From NCBI RefSeq assembly GCF_018375725.1, contig NZ_JAHACR010000291.1:1-5167 (forward strand): a DNA stretch of 5,167 nucleotides. Reading direction: 5' to 3'. Position 1 is the first letter of the stretch. Each line of letters begins with the position of its first letter. This document shows, piece after piece, positions 1 to 4,258 of the stretch. This DNA is from Burkholderia sp. GTDB lineage: Bacteria; Pseudomonadota; Gammaproteobacteria; Burkholderiales; Burkholderiaceae. Below the pieces are notes generated by a model, which was not told the DNA's origin, ran no database searches, and saw nothing but the letters and a program-made list of their open reading frames with translations. The position numbers and the translations under genes are program-made.

Positions 1-839
1 ATCATCACGGACGGCCTTTTCAACGCACACGCCATGTGAACGAAGCCGGTATCGACGCCGACCACCATCTCGGCCCGGCTGATCACGGCCGCGAGCTGAC
101 GCACCGACAACGCCGGCAGCACGGCCGCACCCGGTGCGCGCGCGGCGATGCGCTGCGCTTCCTCGTGTTCGGCGGACGAGCCCCACGGCAACAGCACGCG
201 GATGCCCCGCGCCATCATCTCCTTCGCGAGCGCGGCCCAATGATCGATCGGCCATTTCTTGTCGTCGTTCGACGTCGCGTGGAACATCAGCATGAATGGC
301 GTACCGGCCACGACGGCGTCGGGCAGATCCACGTCATGCGGCGCGACAATGCCGTAGTCCGCGTAGCCCTGCGGCGTATAGCCGAGCGCCTCGCCCGCGC
401 TGATACGCATCCCGTGCCACGCATCGCAGTCGGGCCGCCGGCCGAACCGGTGCGAATAGGCGAAACGCGCGCCGGTTTCGCCGAGATCCTGCGTCGGGTA
501 GCCGAACCGCCGCGCGCCGCGCGCGATTGCCGCAATGATCGCGCTCTTGTAGACGCCGTGCAGATCGATGATCGCGTCGTAGCGATGCGCACGCAATGCG
601 CCGATCGACGCCGAGATCGCCTTCAGGTCGCCCGTGCCGCGCATTTTCTTGAAGCGGCGCAGCGGCGCGCACAGTACGTTACTCACGTCCGGATGCCAGC
701 GCACCACCTCCGCGCACGATTCGTCGACCGCCCAGTCGACCGTCACCCCGGGGAAGGCGCGATGGATATCGGCGACGACGGGCAACGTCTGGACGACGTC
801 GCCGAGCGATGTGACTTTCACGATCAGGATGCGTTTCAT
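1..839 (-). CDS. waaC: Lipopolysaccharide heptosyltransferase I, C-terminus cut by the window edge
   Basis: WaaC transfers the first L-glycero-D-manno-heptose from ADP-heptose to Kdo in the LPS inner core, on the cytoplasmic side of the inner membrane. The frame opens at ATG 837-839 and stays open for 279 residues to the left edge. The family is about 320-330 residues long, so roughly 45-50 are missing. The N-terminus (MKRILIVKVTSLGDV) carries the GT-B/GT9 start motif; D14 aligns by eye with the proposed catalytic base D13 of E. coli WaaC. Residues 187-197 (HATSNDDKKWP) match the sugar-nucleotide-binding HATTRDDKHWP of E. coli, followed by LLPWGS at 216-221 and VDTGFVH at 262-268. No clear Shine-Dalgarno precedes the ATG, but MKRILIVK is the expected family start. 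The HATSNDDKKWP segment favours WaaC over WaaF. The 364-base gap and hairpin after minE suggest it has its own promoter. Confidence 0.93.
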   Translation of the reverse strand, partial: MKRILIVKVTSLGDVVQTLPVVADIHRAFPGVTVDWAVDESCAEVVRWHPDVSNVLCAPLRRFKKMRGTGDLKAISASIGALRAHRYDAIIDLHGVYKSAIIAAIARGARRFGYPTQDLGETGARFAYSHRFGRRPDCDAWHGMRISAGEALGYTPQGYADYGIVAPHDVDLPDAVVAGTPFMLMFHATSNDDKKWPIDHWAALAKEMMARGIRVLLPWGSSAEHEEAQRIAARAPGAAVLPALSVRQLAAVISRAEMVVGVDTGFVHMACALKRPSVM

Positions 840-882
840 TGACGGCGTGGTGACTGATAAGACATTGAAAACATTGCTCGCC

Positions 883-910
883 ATGCTAATGAGATGCCGG
901 CTGGCATCAA
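883..910 (-). promoter_or_regulatory. Candidate sigma-70 promoter for waaC
   Basis: Read on the minus strand, TTGATG (905-910, 4 of 6 matches to the -35 consensus) is followed after 16 bases by TAGCAT (883-888, 4 of 6 matches to the -10). The start of transcription would fall near 876, giving a leader of about 37 bases before the waaC ATG. The patch is the most AT-rich part of this gap. The hexamers are only moderate matches, so this is a suggestion. Confidence 0.3.
893..908. repeat. 16-bp near-perfect palindrome upstream of waaC
   Basis: GATGCC (893-898) and GGCATC (903-908) are exact inverted arms around a 4-base centre. Only one symmetric pair in the 16 bases fails to match. It overlaps the -35 and spacer of the candidate waaC promoter, where a dimeric regulator could bind. 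The length is short enough to arise by chance in GC-rich DNA. Confidence 0.4.
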
Positions 911-1085
911 TTACCGGAACGTTACACTTGCAACAATTTCCGGCGTCTTGACTGAACGGCAACCGCCCCCATTCCGCCCCGGCGTTCTGCCATCAGCCGG
1001 CCCATGCGGGCGCCGCGCCGACGGAACGCCCGATCCGACATCGCCCGCGCCGGCCGTCCTGCTGCGATATGCCGCATGGCTGCCG

Positions 1086-1112
1086 CGCCGGCTGGCCGCA
1101 CGGCGGCCGGCG
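1086..1112. repeat. GC-rich inverted repeat downstream of the min operon hairpin
   Basis: CGCCGGC (1086-1092) pairs exactly with GCCGGCG (1106-1112) across a 13-base loop; two further pairs (one G-U) can extend the stem inward. It lies about 90 bases past the minE stop. It could be a backup 3'-end structure, but no T-run follows on either strand, and GC-rich DNA yields such stems readily. Confidence 0.35.
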
Positions 1113-1159
1113 GAATCCGTACAACGGGATGGTCTGGAGTCTAACAGCACGTCAAGACG

Positions 1160-1185
1160 CGCACGGCGGCTCGCGCCGCCGTGCG
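1160..1185 (-). terminator. Hairpin after minE, likely 3' end of the min operon
   Basis: An 11-bp perfect stem (1160-1170 with 1175-1185) closes a 4-base TCGC loop, beginning 18 bases past the minE stop codon. Its position and stability fit a transcription end or an mRNA-protecting structure. No T-run follows on the minus strand, so termination by the classical intrinsic mechanism is doubtful; Rho may be needed. Confidence 0.55.
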
Positions 1186-1203
1186 GAAGGGAAACAGGCC
1201 CGG

Positions 1204-1458
1204 TCAGGCCTGCGGAATCTCGATCTTCACTTCGAGCACTTCGAGCTCGTCCTGGCGCTCGAGGCTGACGCGGATGTCATCGTTCGAAATCTTCACGTAC
1301 TTCGAGATGACCGCGACGAGTTCCTTTTGCAGGGCCGGCAGATAATCGGCAGGCGGCCGGCCGCCTACCCGCTCGTGCGCGATGATGAGCTGCAGGCGCT
1401 CCTTCGCGACCGATGCGGATTTTTTCTTCTCGCCGAGGAGAAACGACAGAATCGACAT
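1204..1458 (-). CDS. minE: Cell division topological specificity factor MinE
   Basis: MinE stimulates the MinD ATPase and drives pole-to-pole oscillation of MinCD, confining division to mid-cell. The protein is 84 residues, close to the 88 of E. coli. Residues 1-9 (MSILSFLLG) form the amphipathic membrane-targeting helix. Residues 18-26 (AKERLQLII) match the anti-MinCD, MinD-contacting segment (AKERLQIIV in E. coli). Residues from about 32 to 84 form the topological-specificity and dimerisation domain, with YLPALQKELVAVISKYV at 39-55. The start is fixed by a strong GGAGGT five bases upstream. It is the last gene of minC-minD-minE, with only 12 bases separating it from minD, and a hairpin follows. 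The identification is secure. Confidence 0.98.
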   Translation of the reverse strand: MSILSFLLGEKKKSASVAKERLQLIIAHERVGGRPPADYLPALQKELVAVISKYVKISNDDIRVSLERQDELEVLEVKIEIPQA

Positions 1459-1463
1459 GGGCG

Positions 1464-1469
1464 ACCTCC
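1464..1469 (-). promoter_or_regulatory. Strong Shine-Dalgarno of minE
   Basis: GGAGGT on the minus strand lies 5 bases before the minE ATG, inside the 12-base minD-minE spacer. It is the best ribosome binding site in the window and clearly stronger than the weak AGGG of minD and AGAG of minC. This may raise MinE synthesis relative to MinC and MinD from the shared transcript; that consequence is an inference. Confidence 0.85.
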
Positions 1470-1470
1470 G

Positions 1471-2286
1471 TTACTTGCTGCCGAAGAGGCGCTGCAACAG
1501 GCCTGGCTTCTGGTATTCGGTGAAGCGCAACGCCTTGTCCTCACCGAGGAAGCGTCCGACGATGTCCTTGTACGCTTCGGCGACGTCGGTGCCGTCCAGA
1601 TGCACGGCCGGCAGGCCCTGGTTCGATGCGTGCAGCACCGCTTCCGATTCCGGCACCACGCCGATCAGCTTGATGCGCAGGATCTCGCCGATGTCCTCCA
1701 GCGACAGCATTTCACCTTCGCTGACGCGCTTCGGGCTGTAGCGGGTGATCAGCAGGTGCTCCTTGATCGGATCCTTGCCTTCCGCCGCGCGCTTGGTCTT
1801 CGACGACAGGATGCCGAGAATACGGTCCGAGTCACGCACCGACGACACTTCCGGGTTCGTGACGATCAGCGCCTCGTCGGCGAAATACATCGCGTGCAGT
1901 GCGCCCGCCTCGATGCCGGCCGGCGAATCGCAGACGATGTACTCGAAATCCATCGCGGCCAGGTCCTTCAGGACCTTCTCGACGCCGTCGCGCGTGAGCG
2001 CGTCCTTGTCGCGGGTTTGCGACGCCGGCAGGATGAAGAGGTTCTCGCACTTCTTGTCCTTGATCAGCGCCTGGTTCAGGTTCGCCTCGCCCTGGATCAC
2101 GTTGACGAGGTCGTAGACCACGCGGCGCTCGCAGCCCATGATGAGATCCAGGTTGCGCAGGCCGACGTCGAAGTCGATCACGGCCGTCTTGTGGCCGCGC
2201 AGCGCGAGGCCCGACGCGAAGCTCGCGCTCGTGGTCGTCTTGCCCACGCCGCCCTTGCCCGAGGTCACCACGATGATTTTTGCCAT
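1471..2286 (-). CDS. minD: Septum site-determining ATPase MinD
   Basis: MinD is a ParA/MRP-type ATPase that dimerises with ATP on the inner membrane, recruits MinC there, and is released by MinE. The protein is 271 residues (E. coli 270). The deviant Walker A motif GKGGVGKTT is at 10-18, with signature lysine K11 and K16. The switch I aspartates D38 and D40 lie in VIDFDVGLRNLDLIMG, and the switch II / Walker B aspartate D120 in CDSPAG. The C-terminal membrane-targeting amphipathic helix is KPGLLQRLFGSK (260-271). The start is firm: an in-frame TAA (2287-2289) directly precedes the ATG, and AGGG lies 10 bases upstream. It sits between minC (48-base spacer) and minE (12-base spacer). No key residue is missing. 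Confidence 0.99.
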   Translation of the reverse strand: MAKIIVVTSGKGGVGKTTTSASFASGLALRGHKTAVIDFDVGLRNLDLIMGCERRVVYDLVNVIQGEANLNQALIKDKKCENLFILPASQTRDKDALTRDGVEKVLKDLAAMDFEYIVCDSPAGIEAGALHAMYFADEALIVTNPEVSSVRDSDRILGILSSKTKRAAEGKDPIKEHLLITRYSPKRVSEGEMLSLEDIGEILRIKLIGVVPESEAVLHASNQGLPAVHLDGTDVAEAYKDIVGRFLGEDKALRFTEYQKPGLLQRLFGSK

Positions 2287-2335
2287 TTACCCTATACCCT
2301 GTGTTCGTCAATGAGAGCCGATCGACCGCGTCGCG

Positions 2336-3079
2336 TCACGTCAGGCGCAGCGGTTCGATCATCAATTTTTCCTCTTCGAGCCGGATCTGCACCGGTTTGC
2401 CCAGTACGTCGGCAGGCAACGGGTTCTCGGTCGTTCGATAGATACCTGCGATCGAAATCAGTTCCGGCTCGAGACACGTGCAGAAAATGCGCGCGTCGTG
2501 GTTGCCGTGCACGCCCGCCAGTGCGCGGCCGCGCAACGGCGCATAGATATGGATGTTGCCTTCCGCGATGACTTCGGCGCCGTTACTGATCGGCGCGAGC
2601 ACCACGAGGTCCCCTTTCGCGTAAATCTGCTGCCCCGAGCGCAACGGCTTGTCGATCACGAGCGTCTGTCCGACACTCGCCGCCGGCGTCGCCTGGGCCG
2701 GCTCCGGCGCGGCTGCCGCCGCCTCGGCCGGCGCCTCGTCGGACGTCTTCGCCGCCGGCACGCGACGGTCGCTCGCCTCGAGCAACGGCAGTCCGGCATT
2801 GCCTGCCCAGCCCTGCGTCGCCTGCGCGACGACGCCGACCGGACGCATCCGCACATCGTTGAGCATCTGGCGGATCTCGCCGATCGCCACGCGTTCGCCG
2901 TCCGCAAGACGCCGGACGTCGATCACGACGACATCGTCGGAGAAAAACTCGGGAGTCGCTTCGAAGCGTTTGACCAACTCGGTGCGCAAAGCGTCGAGAT
3001 CGGTGGTCTTCACGATGAACAACAGCGTGTCGACCGTACCGCTGCGCAGTTCGAAGAATGGCGATTTTTTAAGCGACAT
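2336..3079 (-). CDS. minC: Septum site-determining protein MinC (FtsZ assembly inhibitor)
   Basis: MinC, carried to the membrane by MinD, blocks FtsZ polymerisation near the poles. The protein is 247 residues (E. coli 231). Residues 1 to about 100 form the MinC_N domain that acts on FtsZ. An Ala/Pro/Glu-rich linker follows at about 104-135. Residues from about 138 to 247 form the beta-helical C-terminal domain that dimerises and binds MinD, with the conserved RSGQQIYA at 147-154, GAEVIAEGNIHIYAPLRGRALAG at 167-189 (as two adjoining conserved blocks) and IFCTCLEPELISIAG at 198-212. ATG 3077-3079 is chosen over the in-frame GTG two codons upstream because AGAG lies 5 bases before the ATG but abuts the GTG. 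It is the first gene of the min operon. The linker accounts for most of the extra length. Confidence 0.97.
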   Translation of the reverse strand: MSLKKSPFFELRSGTVDTLLFIVKTTDLDALRTELVKRFEATPEFFSDDVVVIDVRRLADGERVAIGEIRQMLNDVRMRPVGVVAQATQGWAGNAGLPLLEASDRRVPAAKTSDEAPAEAAAAAPEPAQATPAASVGQTLVIDKPLRSGQQIYAKGDLVVLAPISNGAEVIAEGNIHIYAPLRGRALAGVHGNHDARIFCTCLEPELISIAGIYRTTENPLPADVLGKPVQIRLEEEKLMIEPLRLT

Positions 3080-3105
3080 GGACACTCTGCAAAAAATTTT
3101 TGCGT

Positions 3106-3133
3106 ATTTTACAGGCGTCCACGCGGCCAGCCA
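3106..3133 (-). promoter_or_regulatory. Candidate promoter of the minCDE operon
   Basis: On the minus strand TAAAAT (3106-3111, 5 of 6 matches to the -10 consensus) lies 26 bases before the minC ATG, which would give a leader of about 20 bases. The sequence 16 bases further up, TGGCTG (3128-3133), is a poor -35. Just upstream is an A-rich run (about 3135-3141) that could act as an UP element. The -10 is convincing by position and by contrast with the GC-rich surroundings; the -35 is not. Confidence 0.45.
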
Positions 3134-3157
3134 TTATTTTTGGGCGGCGTGCAACAG

Positions 3158-3191
3158 GCGCCGGGCGCGGCCGGAATCCGCGCCGCGGCGC
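3158..3191 (-). terminator. Strong hairpin between the acetyltransferase gene and minC
   Basis: Two nested stems share one axis: 3164-3170 pairs with 3178-3184 (7 bp, 7-base loop), and 3158-3162 pairs with 3187-3191 (5 bp), separated by a small 1x2 internal loop. The outer right arm is part of a 12-bp perfect palindrome (3180-3191). It starts 83 bases past the acetyltransferase stop and lies just upstream of the candidate minC promoter, so it is well placed to insulate the two units. No T-run follows it, so the terminator call is tentative. Confidence 0.4.
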
Positions 3192-3232
3192 ACGCGCAGA
3201 TCAACGGGACACGGCACCCCATGCCGCGGATG

Positions 3233-3262
3233 GCCGGCCGGGCGCAAACCGCCGGCCGGGCG
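3233..3262. repeat. 12-bp direct repeat that can also fold on itself
   Basis: GCCGGCCGGGCG occurs exactly at 3233-3244 and again at 3251-3262, 18 bases apart in phase. Each copy contains the self-complementary CCGGCCGG, so the two copies can also pair as an 8-bp stem (3234-3241 with 3252-3259). It begins 11 bases past the acetyltransferase stop and may contribute to its 3' end. Low-complexity GC drift is an equally good explanation. Confidence 0.4.
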
Positions 3263-3273
3263 TCACCGGCACG

Positions 3274-3786
3274 TCAGTGCTTCACCGGTGCCATGAACAG
3301 CGACTTCATCGCGCCAGGCATCCGTGTGATCGGCGCATGTTCGCCGGTATTGGCAAAGCCGGCCCGCTCATAGAAACGGATCGCGTTCAGGTTCGCGTCC
3401 GCGATCCATGCATAGATTTCCTGCGCGCCGCGCTCGGCGAGCCACGCGGTCGCCGTATCGACGAGCAGCACACCGCCGCGCAGATGACGCACCGCGTGCG
3501 CGACCCACAGCTCGCTGACGAACGCGCGGCGTTCGGGCGAGTTGTCGAAATACGCGCCGATCATCCCCGCGGGATGACCTTCGGTGTATAGCAGGAATGT
3601 CGTCGACTGATCGGAAATCGCGCGCTGTGCGGCGGCAGCCGCTGCTGCGTCCGCTTCGACGTTCAGCAATTCGGCCTCCGGCGCTTCCCCGGATGCGTAC
3701 GGCTCACGCAACGACGCGGCGCGAAGTTCGCGATACACGCCGCCCTGATCGGCAGCGATACGACGAACGGTCAAGGTCGAACTCAT
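3274..3786 (-). CDS. GNAT-family N-acetyltransferase, substrate unknown
   Basis: The protein is predicted to transfer an acetyl group from acetyl-CoA to an unknown amine; it is soluble, with no signal peptide or membrane segment. Of 170 residues, about 90-115 (VSELWVAHAV...) form the core strand and loop of motif A, and NLNAIRFYERAGF (132-144) is a typical GNAT motif B with its tyrosine in FYE. An alanine run at 48-53 lies before the central strands. ATG 3784-3786 is preferred over an in-frame TTG 14 codons upstream: SSTLTVRRIAADQ is a normal GNAT opening and the TTG has no ribosome binding site. The ATG has only a poor one (GGGGG about 10 bases upstream). Oddly, the acetyl-CoA pyrophosphate loop reads RHLRGG (100-105) instead of the usual R/Q-x-x-G-x-G/A. 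The family is sure; the substrate cannot be read. Confidence 0.88.
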   Translation of the reverse strand: MSSTLTVRRIAADQGGVYRELRAASLREPYASGEAPEAELLNVEADAAAAAAAQRAISDQSTTFLLYTEGHPAGMIGAYFDNSPERRAFVSELWVAHAVRHLRGGVLLVDTATAWLAERGAQEIYAWIADANLNAIRFYERAGFANTGEHAPITRMPGAMKSLFMAPVKH

Positions 3787-3812
3787 GCAGGGAAAGCCCC
3801 CAATCGGACAGC

Positions 3813-3825
3813 AAGCTAGTAGCTT
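3813..3825. repeat. 13-bp perfect palindrome upstream of the acetyltransferase gene
   Basis: AAGCTA and TAGCTT are exact inverted arms around one central base. The site lies 26 bases before the chosen ATG. It could be an operator or part of the mRNA leader; if the gene in fact starts at the upstream TTG, it would be coding. Confidence 0.35.
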
Positions 3826-3883
3826 CAACCGAAAGCGGGGCGTGAGTCAAATCGTAATTTTCAAATGTGGCGGCGAATCGAGA

Positions 3884-3906
3884 GACAACAGGCGTTGTCG
3901 CCAACG
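3884..3906. repeat. Overlapping, mutually exclusive small hairpins
   Basis: GACAAC (3884-3889) pairs with GTTGTC (3894-3899) around a 4-base loop. CGTTG (3893-3897) can instead pair with CAACG (3902-3906), also around 4 bases. The shared middle segment means only one can form at a time. Stems of 5-6 bp are weak evidence, so I record the pattern without assigning a function. Confidence 0.3.
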
Positions 3907-4110
3907 GCGAGCCCGCAACGCGCACCGCGGCAGTGCAGGCGCCGCATCCTTCGCGTGATGGACCGTGTGCGCCGTGCGTCGGCGGCGGCAAGCCGCAACG
4001 CGGCCGGCGGCCCTTGTTCGGCGGTCGGCCAGGCTCGCCGGTTCGACGCACGGCGCGGCGACGCGTGGCACGCGATGCCGCGGTGGCGGCCGGCATTCAA
4101 ACTCGGGATG

Positions 4111-4132
4111 GCGGGACGGCGCCCGCTTTATT
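4111..4132 (+). terminator. Terminator-like hairpin with T-rich tail on the plus strand
   Basis: GCGGG (4111-4115) pairs with CCCGC (4122-4126) around a 6-base loop and is followed directly by TTTATT. This is the only hairpin noticed in the window with an intrinsic-terminator-like tail. It points along the plus strand, where no gene is supported upstream. The 5-bp stem is short, so the call is weak. Confidence 0.3.
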
Positions 4133-4146
4133 GCGTTGCAGTATTT

Positions 4147-4161
4147 CCGAACGTCGTTCGG
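4147..4161. repeat. 15-bp perfect dyad, operator-like
   Basis: CCGAACG (4147-4153) and CGTTCGG (4155-4161) are exact inverted 7-base arms around a single T. The odd-centred form is typical of a site for a dimeric DNA-binding protein rather than a tight RNA hairpin, though a 5-bp stem with a 5-base loop is possible. It lies about 100 bases past the chemoreceptor stop and directly upstream of a plus-strand GGAG-ATG pair (4165-4178). Confidence 0.4.
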
Positions 4162-4190
4162 CACGGAGACCCGCCATGACTGCCGCCCCG

Positions 4191-4216
4191 GCTCGGCCCG
4201 GCAAATCGGGCCGGGC
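4191..4216 (-). terminator. Hairpin after the chemoreceptor gene
   Basis: A 7-bp stem (CGGCCCG 4194-4200 with CGGGCCG 4207-4213) closes a GCAAAT loop, and two more pairs form outside one mismatch. It starts 43 bases past the chemoreceptor stop codon. It is a plausible 3'-end structure, but no T-run follows on the minus strand, so true intrinsic termination is uncertain. Confidence 0.4.
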
Positions 4217-4258
4217 GGGCCGGACCGCCGGAACGCCGCCGAGCCCGGCTGCCCCCCG

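Larger units (their letters stand above)
840..1203. other. Intergenic region between minE and waaC
   Basis: No credible gene is seen here. The short open frames on both strands are Arg/Pro/Gly-rich and lack ribosome binding sites. On the minus strand it holds the min operon hairpin (1160-1185), a second GC-rich hairpin (1086-1112), and a more AT-rich patch (about 840-950) next to waaC with a candidate promoter and palindrome. Confidence 0.6.
3787..4258. other. 472-base intergenic region without a recognisable gene
   Basis: Open frames cross this region on both strands, but they are Arg/Ala/Pro-rich, match no family I know, and mostly run on as antisense to neighbouring genes. What can be seen is structure: an odd-centred palindrome (3813-3825), overlapping alternative hairpins (3884-3906), a plus-strand hairpin with a short T-rich tail (4111-4132), a 15-bp dyad (4147-4161) and a hairpin after the chemoreceptor gene (4191-4216). 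A short AT-rich patch at about 3847-3866 is a possible promoter area for the acetyltransferase, but I could not find a convincing pair of hexamers. Confidence 0.55.

Noticed and set aside
36..842. A 268-codon plus-strand open frame
   Set aside because: It is antisense to waaC, with Arg/His/Asp-rich composition. The minus-strand WaaC motifs settle the coding strand.
2287..2335. A possible extra promoter or gene between minC and minD
   Set aside because: The 49 bases hold only a weak AGGG site and an in-frame stop before minD. Nothing resembles a promoter pair or a coding sequence.
1069..2571. A 500-codon plus-strand open frame
   Set aside because: It runs antisense across minE and minD, is unusually rich in Arg, His, Asp and Val, and matches no family. 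It is a codon-bias shadow of high-GC genes.
2336..3085. minC start at the upstream GTG, adding two residues
   Set aside because: The AGAG ribosome binding signal abuts this GTG but is properly spaced from the ATG at 3079, and MSLKKSPFFELRSG is the family-like start.
2498..3373. A 291-codon plus-strand open frame
   Set aside because: It is antisense to minC and the end of the acetyltransferase gene, Arg-rich and without a recognisable domain. It is a shadow frame.
3274..3828. Acetyltransferase start at the upstream TTG
   Set aside because: The extra 14 residues include three cysteines and do not resemble a GNAT N-terminus, and no ribosome binding site precedes the TTG.
3865..4179. A 104-codon plus-strand frame in the geneless stretch
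   Set aside because: It has Arg/Ala-rich composition, no convincing ribosome binding site, and no recognisable motif, and it reads through the terminator-like hairpin.
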